In this document: in pieces, positions 43,451 to 51,477 of the stretch
Numbering within the stretch: position 1 is the first letter of the stretch
How the letters are laid out: every line of letters begins with the position of its first letter
Source: Novosphingobium taihuense
GTDB taxonomy: Bacteria; Pseudomonadota; Alphaproteobacteria; Sphingomonadales; Sphingomonadaceae
NCBI RefSeq assembly: GCF_007830315.1
Contig: NZ_VLKJ01000006.1
Span: forward strand, 1-64,000
DNA length: 64,000 nucleotides
Reading direction: 5' to 3'
The notes under the pieces: generated by a model
What the model was told of the DNA's origin: nothing
Seen by the model: the letters and a program-made list of their open reading frames with translations, nothing else
The model's database searches: none
Made by a program: the position numbers and the translations under genes

Positions 43451-44373
43451 GTGGCGAAAGCTGGTCCGATCGAATCCTCGGGGGCTTCCGCAAGACGTCC
43501 GAGCGGCTAGCCGAGAACCTCGGCGGCATCGTCGGTGCCTCGCGCCTGACCGATGCGCAGCTTGACGACATCGAGGATGCGCTGATCCTTTCGGATCTCG
43601 GCCCGCGCGCCGCAGGGCGCATCCGCGAGCGGCTGAAAGGCGCACGGTTCGAGAACGGCGTTGACGAGCAGGGCCTTAAGGAAGCTGTCGCCGAAGAGAT
43701 CGCCGCGATCCTTCGTCCTGTAGCCAAGCCGCTGGAGATCGTCGCCTTCCCGCGCCCGCAGGTGATCCTCGTGATCGGCGTCAACGGTTCGGGCAAGACC
43801 ACGACCATCGCAAAACTGGCCCACCTGTTCCAGGAACAGGACTATGGTGTGATGCTGGCAGCTGGTGATACCTTCCGCGCCGCCGCCATCGGCCAGCTCA
43901 AGGTCTGGGCCGAGCGGCTCGGCGTTCCGATCGTAACCGGGCCCGAAGGCGGCGATCCTGCGGCCATCGTGTTCGATGCGGTGAAGACTGCCACGGACAC
44001 CGGCATTGACACGCTGATCGTCGACACTGCGGGTCGCCTGCAGAACAAGCGCGAGCTGATGGACGAACTGGCCAAAGTGCGCCGCGTGCTTGGTCGTCTC
44101 AACCCCGAGGCGCCGCACGACGTTGTGCTGGTGCTCGATGCCACCAACGGACAGAATGCCTTGCAGCAGATCGAGATCTTCAAGGAAGTGGCGGGCGTGA
44201 CCGGGCTTATCATGACCAAGCTGGATGGCACCGCGCGCGGCGGCGTTCTGGTCGCGGCAGCAGAGCAGTATGGTCTGCCGATCCATGCCATTGGCGTGGG
44301 CGAAAAGATCGACGATCTGCGACCCTTCGACCCCGACCTTGTCGCCAAGGTCATCGCGGGAGTGTTCCGGTGA
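43447..44373 (+). CDS. ftsY: Signal recognition particle receptor FtsY
   Basis: A 308-residue SRP GTPase. The P-loop GVNGSGKTT is at 111-119. DTAGRLQNKRELMDEL, TKLDGTARGG and the closing GVGEKIDDLRPFDP are SRP-receptor motifs. The acidic A domain of E. coli FtsY is absent, leaving a compact NG form, as in many alphaproteobacteria. It overlaps mtaB and yciB by 4 nt. Its partner ffh is encoded 4 kb upstream on the opposite strand. Confidence 0.95.
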   Translation: MSGESWSDRILGGFRKTSERLAENLGGIVGASRLTDAQLDDIEDALILSDLGPRAAGRIRERLKGARFENGVDEQGLKEAVAEEIAAILRPVAKPLEIVAFPRPQVILVIGVNGSGKTTTIAKLAHLFQEQDYGVMLAAGDTFRAAAIGQLKVWAERLGVPIVTGPEGGDPAAIVFDAVKTATDTGIDTLIVDTAGRLQNKRELMDELAKVRRVLGRLNPEAPHDVVLVLDATNGQNALQQIEIFKEVAGVTGLIMTKLDGTARGGVLVAAAEQYGLPIHAIGVGEKIDDLRPFDPDLVAKVIAGVFR

Positions 44374-45041
44374 GCGAAATCCAGAAGAAGCCCGAGACGA
44401 AACCAAAATCCTCCTGGGTAAACCTGCTGGTGGACTACGGTCCGCTGCTCGTGTTCTTCCTCGCCTATCGTTATTACAAGCGCGATGGCGGCGATGCCGG
44501 GCTTGCCGAAGTGGTGGCGGTGACCAAGGGCACGGCAGCATTCATGGTGGCGACTGTCGTGGCGCTGATCGTCTCGAAGCTTCGCCTTGGCAAGATCTCG
44601 CCGATGCTCTGGCTGTCGACGGTGCTGATCCTCGGCTTCGGGACGCTGACCGTGCTGCTTGGCGATCCTTTCTGGATCCAGGTCAAGCCAACGGCGATCT
44701 ACCTGCTGTTTGCCGCTGTCCTGTTTGCCGGCCTAGCACGAGGCAAGGCGATGCTGCGCTATCTGCTGGAAGCCGCGTTCGACGGGCTGGACGAGCAGGG
44801 CTGGCTCAAGCTTTCGCGCAATTGGGCGTTCTTTTTCCTGTTCCTGGCCGCTCTCAACGAGGTGCTGCGCTACTTCTTCAATACCGCCAACGGCAATTTC
44901 GAGATCTGGCTTCAGGCCAAGCTTTGGGGCGTCACCACGCTGTCCTTCCTGTTCACCTTCGCACAGATACCGATGCTGATGAAGCACGGGCTTGCGGTCG
45001 GAGCTGAAACCGACGTCGAGCAGAACCCGCCGCACGATTGA
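44370..45041 (+). CDS. yciB: Inner-membrane septation protein A (YciB/IspZ family)
   Basis: A 223-residue polytopic protein with about five to six helices. LLVDYGPLLVFFLAYRYY, AFMVATVVAL, QVKPTAIYLLFAAVLF and LSRNWAFFFLFLAALNE are characteristic of the YciB/IspZ family, implicated in septation and envelope integrity. It ends the dapF operon, overlapping ftsY by 4 nt. Confidence 0.9.
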   Translation: MSEIQKKPETKPKSSWVNLLVDYGPLLVFFLAYRYYKRDGGDAGLAEVVAVTKGTAAFMVATVVALIVSKLRLGKISPMLWLSTVLILGFGTLTVLLGDPFWIQVKPTAIYLLFAAVLFAGLARGKAMLRYLLEAAFDGLDEQGWLKLSRNWAFFFLFLAALNEVLRYFFNTANGNFEIWLQAKLWGVTTLSFLFTFAQIPMLMKHGLAVGAETDVEQNPPHD

Positions 45042-45082
45042 ACGCCCTGCCGGCGCGAACACTCTGCCTACCCCTATTTTCG

Positions 45083-45100
45083 TGTGACATTTGCATCACA
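45083..45100. promoter_or_regulatory. TGTGA-N8-TCACA inverted repeat
   Basis: TGTGA (45083-45087) and TCACA (45096-45100) flank an 8-nt centre, about 80 bp upstream of the PuuD-like gene. The arms equal those of CRP sites, but the centre is two bases too long. It may bind another CRP/FNR-family member. Confidence 0.3.
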
Positions 45101-45178
45101 GCGCCTAATATGCGCGGCAACCGTGGGGGCATGGTCGTGCCCTCGCCATACGACGGTTGCACCATAGGGGGAAAAATC

Positions 45179-45751
45179 ATGGCCAAGTTCTTTGGCAATC
45201 TTCATCTCGTACTTGTCGTCGGCCTCGTCGCTGCCGTTGCAGTGATGCTGGGCTATGGCGCATCCGCTCCGGTAGATACCAATTCGGTGTTCCGCTGGCT
45301 TCACGCGTTCTTCGGCATCCTCTGGATCGGCCTGCTCTATTACCTGAACTTCGTGCAGGTTCCGACCATGCCCAAGATCCCTGCCGAACAGAAGGGCGCG
45401 ATCACCGGGCACATCGCTCCGAAGGTGTTCTTCTTCTTCCGCTACGCTGCGCTGCTGACCGTAGTGACCGGCCTCGTGATCGCGTTCGTCAATGGTTACG
45501 GCCACACCGCACTGACCTTCTCGGGCGAAGGTTCGGTCAACATGATCGGCCTTGGCATGTGGCTGGCGCTGATCATGGCGTTCAACGTGTGGTTCATCAT
45601 CTGGCCGGCCCAGAAGAAGATCCTCGGAATCGTCGAAGCCTCGGCCGAAGAGAAGGCCGCTGCCGCTCCGCGCGCGCTTGCCGCCAGCCGCACCAACCTG
45701 CTGCTTTCGCTGCCGATGCTCTATTGCATGGTGAGCGCAAACCTCGGCTGA
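45179..45751 (+). CDS. PuuD/urate oxidase N-terminal-like membrane protein
   Basis: A 190-residue polytopic protein with about five helices. WLHAFFGILWIGLLYYLNFVQVP is the characteristic start of the membrane domain of cytochrome-c-type urate hydroxylases (PuuD, Urate_ox_N). The C-terminal cytochrome c domain (CxxCH) of true PuuD is absent, so a urate oxidase function is not supported; members of this truncated type are common in sphingomonads. AGGGGG lies 6-11 nt before ATG 45179. It is a separate unit after yciB and is followed by a terminator. Confidence 0.7.
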   Translation: MAKFFGNLHLVLVVGLVAAVAVMLGYGASAPVDTNSVFRWLHAFFGILWIGLLYYLNFVQVPTMPKIPAEQKGAITGHIAPKVFFFFRYAALLTVVTGLVIAFVNGYGHTALTFSGEGSVNMIGLGMWLALIMAFNVWFIIWPAQKKILGIVEASAEEKAAAAPRALAASRTNLLLSLPMLYCMVSANLG

Positions 45752-45774
45752 TCCAGGCGATCAAACGAACCTGG

Positions 45775-45810
45775 AAAGGGCGTGGCGTCTGTTGTCGCTG
45801 CGCCCTTTTT
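45775..45810 (+). terminator. Intrinsic terminator after the PuuD-like gene
   Basis: AAAGGGCG (45775-45782) pairs with CGCCCTTT (45801-45808), followed by T residues to 45810. It lies 24 bp after the stop. Confidence 0.85.
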
Positions 45811-45929
45811 CTTTCGCCCCACCCGCCGTGAGACGCTTATTTTCTGCCGCGGGATAACAAAGCGCTTTCATGCGTTACCGCTTGAGCCCGCTCTGCGGGC
45901 ACAACACGATAAGGGGAGTTTTCCACCAC

Positions 45930-46235
45930 ATGCGCAAATTCACGCTTTTCGCCGCGGCTGCGGCCACGGCGCTTACGCTTTCGGCCTGTTCTGAAAAGAC
46001 GCAGGATGCTGCAGCTACGACCGCAGAATCGGCAGGCAACGACGTCGCGAACGCGGCGGACAAGGCCGCCGCTGCCACCGACGAACTCGGCGACAAGGCG
46101 GCAGCAGCCGTGGATGACGCCGCAGCCAAGACTGACGAAATGGCCGACAAGGCTGCGGCCAAAACCAAGCAGGAAGCGGCTGAAGCCGAGGCCAGCCTGC
46201 ACAACGAATCCGTCGCAGAAGCCAAGAAGGACTGA
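45930..46235 (+). CDS. Alanine-rich lipoprotein with coiled, LEA-like repeats
   Basis: A 101-residue protein. The lipobox is LTLSAC, so the mature protein is probably anchored by lipidated Cys at about residue 20. The rest is a low-complexity helix rich in Ala, Asp and Lys, with repeats such as AADKAAAATDELGDKAAAAV and DEMADKAAAKTKQEA. This 11-residue pattern is like LEA or apolipoprotein-type amphipathic helices. AAGGGGAG (45911-45918) precedes ATG 45930. No family function is known. It is convergent with the response-regulator gene. Confidence 0.78.
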   Translation: MRKFTLFAAAAATALTLSACSEKTQDAAATTAESAGNDVANAADKAAAATDELGDKAAAAVDDAAAKTDEMADKAAAKTKQEAAEAEASLHNESVAEAKKD

Positions 46236-46245
46236 TGCGACGATA

Positions 46246-46270
46246 GCCGGGGCGGCACTGCCGCTCCGGC
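46246..46270. terminator. Hairpin between convergent lipoprotein and response-regulator genes
   Basis: GCCGGGGCGGC pairs with GCCGCTCCGGC (one mismatched position) around ACT. It lies 10 bp after both stops. No T-tract follows on either strand, so termination would depend on stem strength. Confidence 0.45.
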
Positions 46271-46279
46271 AATTCCTCC

Positions 46280-46627
46280 TTAGAACAAGGCGGAAAGCTT
46301 CTCGATCAGATTGGCCGAGATGTATGGCTTCCCCAGGATCGGCCGATCCGCAAACGGCGCCTCGACCGAGCCATAGCCGGTGGCGATCACGAACGGTATG
46401 CCACGCTCTGCCAGCGCTTCGGCCAGCGGCGTTCCCGGCTCGCCCGCAAGGTTCCAATCGAGCACTGCGGCATCAATGCCACCTTGTGCGATGACGGTCA
46501 GACCTTCAGCGACACGCCCGACAGGCCCGAGCGGCACTGCCCCGTTGTCTTCCAGTGTATCGCAAAGCATGGCCGCGACGATGAATTCGTCTTCGACCAC
46601 CAGAATGCGCTTGCCATCAATCATCAT
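46280..46627 (-). CDS. Receiver-only response regulator
   Basis: A 115-residue single receiver domain with no output domain. The acidic pocket is VVEDEF, the phospho-acceptor is Asp57 (VLDWNLAG), and the conserved Thr and Lys are in IATGYG and LGKPY (Lys100). ATG 46625-46627 overlaps the kinase stop by 4 nt, so the pair is translationally coupled. It probably acts as a phosphate relay or regulates through protein contact, possibly in the general stress response as for other HWE kinase partners. Confidence 0.9.
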   Translation of the reverse strand: MMIDGKRILVVEDEFIVAAMLCDTLEDNGAVPLGPVGRVAEGLTVIAQGGIDAAVLDWNLAGEPGTPLAEALAERGIPFVIATGYGSVEAPFADRPILGKPYISANLIEKLSALF

Positions 46628-47580
46628 GCCATCCTGTCCTGTGGAACCGCGATCTGGCACCGCAATCCCTTGGAATCGTAGTCGAGCTTAACACGTCCGC
46701 CGAGCTGACGTGGCACCGCTTCTGTCAAAAGACGGGAACCAAAGCCCTTACGCGATGGCGGTATGACCTCAGGTCCGCCGCTCTCTACCCAATCAATCTC
46801 GATCATGCCGTCCTGCTGCGCGGTCCAATGCACCGAAACGCGTCCAGAAAGGCCGGATAGCGCCCCGTATTTCATGGCATTGGTAGCAAGCTCGTGAAGC
46901 ACCATGACCAGCGAAACCGTGGCGCCTGCGGGCATGAGCACGTCTGGCCCGGCGATGTCGACACGCATGTCGTCCGGGCCGCAGATCAGCAGACCCTGTC
47001 GGACGATTTCGATGAGCCGCGCACCTGCCCAATTTGTCCGGCTCAACGCATCGTGAGCACCGGACAGGGCCGAGAGCCGGTTGGTGAAGGTCGAGACTTT
47101 CCGTTCGGGAGATTCAGCGCCGCGGAAGGTCTGATGCGCCATCGCCTGTACCACCATCAGGGTGTTCTTGACCCGATGGTTGAGTTCGCCGACGAGAAGT
47201 TCGAGCTGTTCTTCCAGTTCCTTGCGTTGGGTAATGTCGATGCCGGTGGATTGCGCGACCGACCAGGCTCCCGTGGCGTCAAACTCGAGCGCATGGTTGC
47301 GCCAGAGCATCCAGCGCGTACCGTTCGCCGCTTCGAACCTGTTCTCGATGGTGAGTTCTGGCTGGTCCGGCGTAAGATGCCTCAGCATCTCGCGCACATG
47401 CTCCTGATCTTCGCCGGTAACGAAATCCCACAGGTTACGTCCGGTCAGGTCCTGGGGTTCGCGCTCCAGCGTGCGGGCATACGCGCGGTTGACGAACAGG
47501 ATCGTCCCGTCCGCCCTGAACCGGCAAACCGTTTCCAGCTGTGCATCGAGAATTTCGCGCAACAGCGCGCTATCGGACAT
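46624..47580 (-). CDS. PAS-HWE family sensor histidine kinase
   Basis: A 318-residue soluble kinase. A PAS domain (about 10-115, LETVCRFRADGTILFVNRAY) is followed by the HWE histidine box ELNHRVKNTLMVVQAMA (His135), the N box HELATNAMKYGALS, and the WVESGG stretch that defines the HWE group. No membrane helix is seen, so it probably senses an intracellular signal. It is co-translated with the receiver-only regulator downstream. A near-perfect 9-3-9 inverted repeat lies 38 bp upstream. Confidence 0.9.
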   Translation of the reverse strand: MSDSALLREILDAQLETVCRFRADGTILFVNRAYARTLEREPQDLTGRNLWDFVTGEDQEHVREMLRHLTPDQPELTIENRFEAANGTRWMLWRNHALEFDATGAWSVAQSTGIDITQRKELEEQLELLVGELNHRVKNTLMVVQAMAHQTFRGAESPERKVSTFTNRLSALSGAHDALSRTNWAGARLIEIVRQGLLICGPDDMRVDIAGPDVLMPAGATVSLVMVLHELATNAMKYGALSGLSGRVSVHWTAQQDGMIEIDWVESGGPEVIPPSRKGFGSRLLTEAVPRQLGGRVKLDYDSKGLRCQIAVPQDRMA

Positions 47581-47617
47581 TCGTGCGCCCCTGTTGGCCC
47601 GAATTGATGAACGCTAA

Positions 47618-47638
47618 TGGATTTCTGCCAGAAATCCA
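47618..47638. promoter_or_regulatory. Inverted repeat between kup and the HWE kinase gene
   Basis: TGGATTTCT (47618-47626) and AGAAATCCA (47630-47638) pair perfectly around GCC. It lies 38 bp upstream of the kinase start and 48 bp after the kup stop. There is no T-run, so an operator is more likely than a terminator. Confidence 0.5.
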
Positions 47639-47685
47639 AGAGGCTGCAGGCAAAAGCGCGATAAACCGAATTTGTACCCGAGCAA

Positions 47686-49632
47686 TCAGATCTTCAATTG
47701 GCTGCCCAGTTCGACAACGCGGTTGGTTGGCAGGCGGAAGAACTCCATCGCGCTGGCGGCATTGCGCAACATCCACGCAAACAGCTTTTCCCGCCACAGC
47801 GCCATGCCCGGCTTGTCCGACGGGATGAGCGTTTGGCGTGAGAGGAAGAAGCTGGTCTTCATCATGTTGAACGGCTCGCCGCACATGCTCACGCCCTGAA
47901 GCGCGGCAGGCACGTCAGTCTCCTCCAGGAAGCCGAAACGCAATGTCAGGCGATAGAAGCCGTTGCCGAAATCCTTCACCGAATAGCGCTCTTCGGGATC
48001 GACGTAAGGCACGTCCTCAATCGAGACCGTCAGGATCACCACGCGTTCGTGCAGGACCTTGTTGTGCTTGATGTTGTGCAGCAGCGCCGAGGGGACGCCT
48101 GCTGCGGTCGAGGCCATGAAGATTGCCGTTCCCGACACGCGAGCGGCACTGGAGTGGGCGGACTTGGTAAAGACCTCAAGCGGGATGGTGCCTTCGGCCA
48201 TGTTCTCCCGCATCAGTGCGCGACCGCGCGACCACGTGGTGAGCAGGGTGAAGATCGCCACGCCCATGACCAGCGGCACCCAGCCGCCATCAGGGATCTT
48301 GGTCATGTTTGCGCCAAGGTAGGCCCCATCGATCGCGAAGAACAGCGCGAGCATGGCTATCGCCGCTGGCCCCTTCCACTGCCACAGCTTGAACAGCACC
48401 ACCGCGAGCAGGAAGTTGTCGATCAGCATCGCACCCGTCACCGCGATGCCATAGGCGGCCGTAAGGTTCGACGAGCGCTGGAACACCAATACCAGCAGGA
48501 TCACCGCGATCATCAGCGCCCAGTTGATCACCGGGATGTAGATCTGGCCCGCCGCGGTCGAGGTGTGCTTGATCGTCATGCGCGGGATGAAGCCAAGCTG
48601 GATGGCCTGCTGCGTCACGGAAAACGCGCCGGAAATCACTGCCTGCGAGGCGATGACCGCCGCGCAAGAGGCGATGAACAGCAGCGGCCACTGGAACCAC
48701 TCAGGCGCCAGGTAATAGAACGGGCTCTCGAGCGCGGCCGGGTTGCGGATGAGTAGCGAGGCCTGACCGAGGTAATTTAGCACAAGCGCGGGCAGGACGA
48801 AGGCCAGCCACGATATGCGGATGGGGCTGCGGCCGAAATGGCCCATGTCGGCATAGAGCGCCTCTGCACCCGTCACCGCCAGCACGGCCGCCCCCATCGC
48901 CAGAAAACCACGATACGGGTCGGCCAGGAACATAGTCACGGCATGATGCGGGCTCAAAGCGGAGATCACTTGCGGATACTGCGCGATGCTGAGCGCACCC
49001 AGTACGGCGATCGTGCCGAAATAGACCAGCATGATCGGGCCGAAGAAGGCTGCGACCTTCTCGGTGCCGCGGCTCTGGATGAAGAACAGGCCGATGAGGA
49101 TGCCGACGACGAGCGGTACGATCAACGGATGCATGTCAGGGCGGTAAACCGCGACACCTTCGATTGCGCCCATGACCGAAACCGCCGGGGTGATCATGGA
49201 ATCGCCGTAGAACAGCGCGGTCGCAAACACGCCGAGCAGGATGATGCCCTTGCCCCAGCGCTTGCCATCGGTGTGCTGGTTGATAAGCGCCAACAGTGCG
49301 AGGCTGCCGCCCTCGCCCTTATTGTCCGCGCGCATTATGACCGAGACGTACTTGAACGTCACGATGATCATCATCGACCAGAACATCAGGCTGATGATGC
49401 CGTAGATGTGCAGCAGGTCGAGCGGGAGCTTGTGGTGCCCGGCGAATGTATCGCGCAAGGCGTAGAGCGGGCTCGTACCGATATCGCCGAAGACGACGCC
49501 GATCGCGCCGACCGCGAGCTTCATCAGCGGACCGTGCGAGTGTCCTCCATGGGCATGGCCTGCCGGATGGGCAACCGAATGCACAGGCGCGGGTGCGCTG
49601 GTAGGTTCCGCATCGCTAACGGCATCACTCAT
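47686..49632 (-). CDS. kup: Low-affinity K+ transporter Kup
   Basis: A 648-residue K+/H+ symporter. [20 protein letters not shown] is the canonical first motif, followed by [12 protein letters not shown] and about twelve membrane helices to residue about 450. The long cytoplasmic C-terminal domain ends SQLKI. ATG 49630-49632 begins a short polar N-terminal tail with a histidine-rich stretch ([13 protein letters not shown]). It is downstream of the ccm operon, with a 167-bp gap. Confidence 0.95.
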   Translation of the reverse strand: MSDAVSDAEPTSAPAPVHSVAHPAGHAHGGHSHGPLMKLAVGAIGVVFGDIGTSPLYALRDTFAGHHKLPLDLLHIYGIISLMFWSMMIIVTFKYVSVIMRADNKGEGGSLALLALINQHTDGKRWGKGIILLGVFATALFYGDSMITPAVSVMGAIEGVAVYRPDMHPLIVPLVVGILIGLFFIQSRGTEKVAAFFGPIMLVYFGTIAVLGALSIAQYPQVISALSPHHAVTMFLADPYRGFLAMGAAVLAVTGAEALYADMGHFGRSPIRISWLAFVLPALVLNYLGQASLLIRNPAALESPFYYLAPEWFQWPLLFIASCAAVIASQAVISGAFSVTQQAIQLGFIPRMTIKHTSTAAGQIYIPVINWALMIAVILLVLVFQRSSNLTAAYGIAVTGAMLIDNFLLAVVLFKLWQWKGPAAIAMLALFFAIDGAYLGANMTKIPDGGWVPLVMGVAIFTLLTTWSRGRALMRENMAEGTIPLEVFTKSAHSSAARVSGTAIFMASTAAGVPSALLHNIKHNKVLHERVVILTVSIEDVPYVDPEERYSVKDFGNGFYRLTLRFGFLEETDVPAALQGVSMCGEPFNMMKTSFFLSRQTLIPSDKPGMALWREKLFAWMLRNAASAMEFFRLPTNRVVELGSQLKI

Positions 49633-49799
49633 GGCAACGGTGCCCCCGGCCTCAAAGCCTCGAACGTTTGCGCCGGAACGGCGGAAACGGCGCGGCGCTT
49701 TAGCACTGCCCCAAAGGCCCTGCAATGGGCTGGAGAACGCATCTGCCGGTCCCTAACGAACGGCAGGGATTGGCGTTCCTCGCGCCAAATTTTTCACAA

Positions 49800-50498
49800 T
49801 TATTCAGCTTCTTGGCCAGACGGCGCGGGCTCTTCCGGCGGGGTCGGAACCGGAGCTCCGGCTGTAGCGGCGCCGGAGCTTTGAGCAATGATCGAGTCGA
49901 TCCGCTGGATTCGCTCCACCAGATCGGCGCGATAGGGCGCATCGTCAGGCGAACGGCGCAGGAGTTCCGCCCACATCGCGCGGGCATCGGCAAGGCGACC
50001 CGATTGCGCCAGTGCGAGCCCCATGAAGAACGGGGGGCCGGGATGGTCGGGCGCAATCGTGGCCGCCTTCTGAAAGGCAAACTGCGCGGCAGGTGTGATA
50101 AGGCCGTCGCTATGACCCACAAGGGCATTGCCGAGTGACACCCAGAGATCTGCGTCCTTGGGAAACTGTTGGGTTCCCTTGCGCAGGACTTCGGCGGCGG
50201 CGCCATACTGCCCCTGCCGGGCAAGCCCGTCGGCGAGGATAAGCCAGCTCTGCCCCTGGGCGAACTGGTCACCCATCTGCTGCCGCTGCTTGACCAGCGC
50301 CTCGTCAGCGGCACGCTTGTTCTCGACTGGTGCCTTGGGCGCGCCAGGTTGGCTAGGCGAACCCTGCAACGCATAACCGGCGATGCCGACCAGCAAGGCT
50401 GCGCCCGAAAGCTCCCACCCGGCCCGCGGCATCTTCAGGACCCAAGCGAGCAGGCCAAACACCGCTGCCGCGATCAGAAGGACGATAACCCAGGTCAT
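49800..50498 (-). CDS. ccmI: Cytochrome c maturation TPR protein CcmI-like
   Basis: A 232-residue protein with an N-terminal membrane helix (WVIVLLIAAAVFGLLAWVL), a second hydrophobic segment, and then TPR repeats (about 85-200: SWLILADGLARQGQYGAAA, DLWVSLGNALVGHSDG). It is a short CcmI/CycH form that guides apocytochrome c to the haem ligase. The end is Pro/Glu-rich (PVPTPPEEPAPSG). ATG 50496-50498 overlaps ccmH by 4 nt. The last gene of the ccm operon. Confidence 0.88.
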   Translation of the reverse strand: MTWVIVLLIAAAVFGLLAWVLKMPRAGWELSGAALLVGIAGYALQGSPSQPGAPKAPVENKRAADEALVKQRQQMGDQFAQGQSWLILADGLARQGQYGAAAEVLRKGTQQFPKDADLWVSLGNALVGHSDGLITPAAQFAFQKAATIAPDHPGPPFFMGLALAQSGRLADARAMWAELLRRSPDDAPYRADLVERIQRIDSIIAQSSGAATAGAPVPTPPEEPAPSGQEAE

Positions 50499-50929
50499 TC
50501 GGCCTTCTCCGACTTGGCGGCTTTGCGGAAACGCCCCCGCAACAGGATGCCAGCAAGCAGGAGGATCACCAGCGGCGCGGCGAACAGCGGCCACATGATC
50601 GGCTTGTTTTGCGGTGCATAGCTCACGTAATCGCCATAGCGTTCGATGAGCCATGTACGGATGGCCTCAGGGTCCTCGCCCGCCTTGATGCGGGTGCGGA
50701 CCTGATGGCGCATGTCGCCTGCCATCGGCGCATCGGAATCGGAAATCGCCTGGCTCTGGCACTTAAGGCAGCGCAGCGTTTCCATCAGCGCCTGCGCCTT
50801 GGCTTCCTGCGCCGGGTCTTCGAGTTGCTTGTAGGCGTATGGGGCGGGCGGGAGCAGGTCCTGAGCGGCGAGCGGGGCAGCAAAGAGGACAAGGACGGCC
50901 AATGCAATACGCTTGATCAGAAGGCTCAC
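50495..50929 (-). CDS. ccmH: Cytochrome c maturation thiol protein CcmH
   Basis: A 144-residue protein with a signal peptide (MSLLIKRIALAVLVLFAAPLAAQ) and the LRCLKCQSQAISDS motif (Cys54, Cys57) that reduces the apocytochrome CxxCH thiols. A C-terminal membrane helix (MWPLFAAPLVILLLAGILL) follows the soluble three-helix domain. It overlaps ccmG and ccmI by 4 nt each. Confidence 0.95.
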   Translation of the reverse strand: MSLLIKRIALAVLVLFAAPLAAQDLLPPAPYAYKQLEDPAQEAKAQALMETLRCLKCQSQAISDSDAPMAGDMRHQVRTRIKAGEDPEAIRTWLIERYGDYVSYAPQNKPIMWPLFAAPLVILLLAGILLRGRFRKAAKSEKAE

Positions 50930-51477
50930 GATTCCGCCTCCTTCAGCTTTTCGAGGATGAGCGACATATCCTCTTCCCGGATTTCGCCGATATGCTGATA
51001 GCGGATCACGCCCTTGCCATCGATCACGAAAGTCTCCGGCACGCCTGACGAGCCGATGGCGAGCTGGACCTGCGAGAGGTCATCCTTGCCGATGCGCGCG
51101 AAAGGATTGCCGTTGGTGGCAAGAAAGCGCGCAACATCTTCGCGCCGGTCACGGATGGCCACCCCGTCGATCTCGACCCCCTGCTTGGCCAGAGCGGCCA
51201 GCTGCGGACTTTCGATCGCGCACGGCACGCACCAGCTGGCAAAGACGTTCAGCAGCTTGGGCTTGCCCGCCTTGAAATCGGCAGTGGCTAGGCCGGGGCG
51301 ATCTTCGACTGCTGCTTCCAGTGCGAACGACGGCAACGGCTTGCCGATGAATGCACTGGCCACTTCCCGATCCGCCGGACGGACCAAGCCCCAGATGACG
51401 AGCGCAAAGAACGCGCCGAACAGGATAAGCGGAAGCCAGATCGCAAGACCGGGGCGTTTGGGGGCCGGTTCGCTCAC
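50926..51477 (-). CDS. ccmG: Thiol:disulphide interchange protein CcmG/DsbE
   Basis: A 183-residue membrane-anchored thioredoxin-like protein. A helix (LAIWLPLILFGAFFALVIWGL) anchors it, and the redox motif is WCVPC (Cys83, Cys86) with the family's GVPETFVIDGKGVI later. GTG 51475-51477 overlaps the ccmF stop by 4 nt (GTGA), so I use it rather than the longer upstream frame, which lies over ccmF in another phase. It keeps CcmH or apocytochrome reduced. Confidence 0.93.
   Translation of the reverse strand: MSEPAPKRPGLAIWLPLILFGAFFALVIWGLVRPADREVASAFIGKPLPSFALEAAVEDRPGLATADFKAGKPKLLNVFASWCVPCAIESPQLAALAKQGVEIDGVAIRDRREDVARFLATNGNPFARIGKDDLSQVQLAIGSSGVPETFVIDGKGVIRYQHIGEIREEDMSLILEKLKEAES

Noticed and set aside
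45083..45100. CRP binding site
   Set aside because: The arms match TGTGA/TCACA, but the spacer is 8 nt rather than 6, so it was kept only as a generic inverted repeat.
49770..49794. Terminator of the ccm operon (TTGGCG/CGCCAA hairpin)
   Set aside because: The T-run follows the hairpin on the + strand, whereas ccmI is transcribed on the - strand. No + strand gene ends there.
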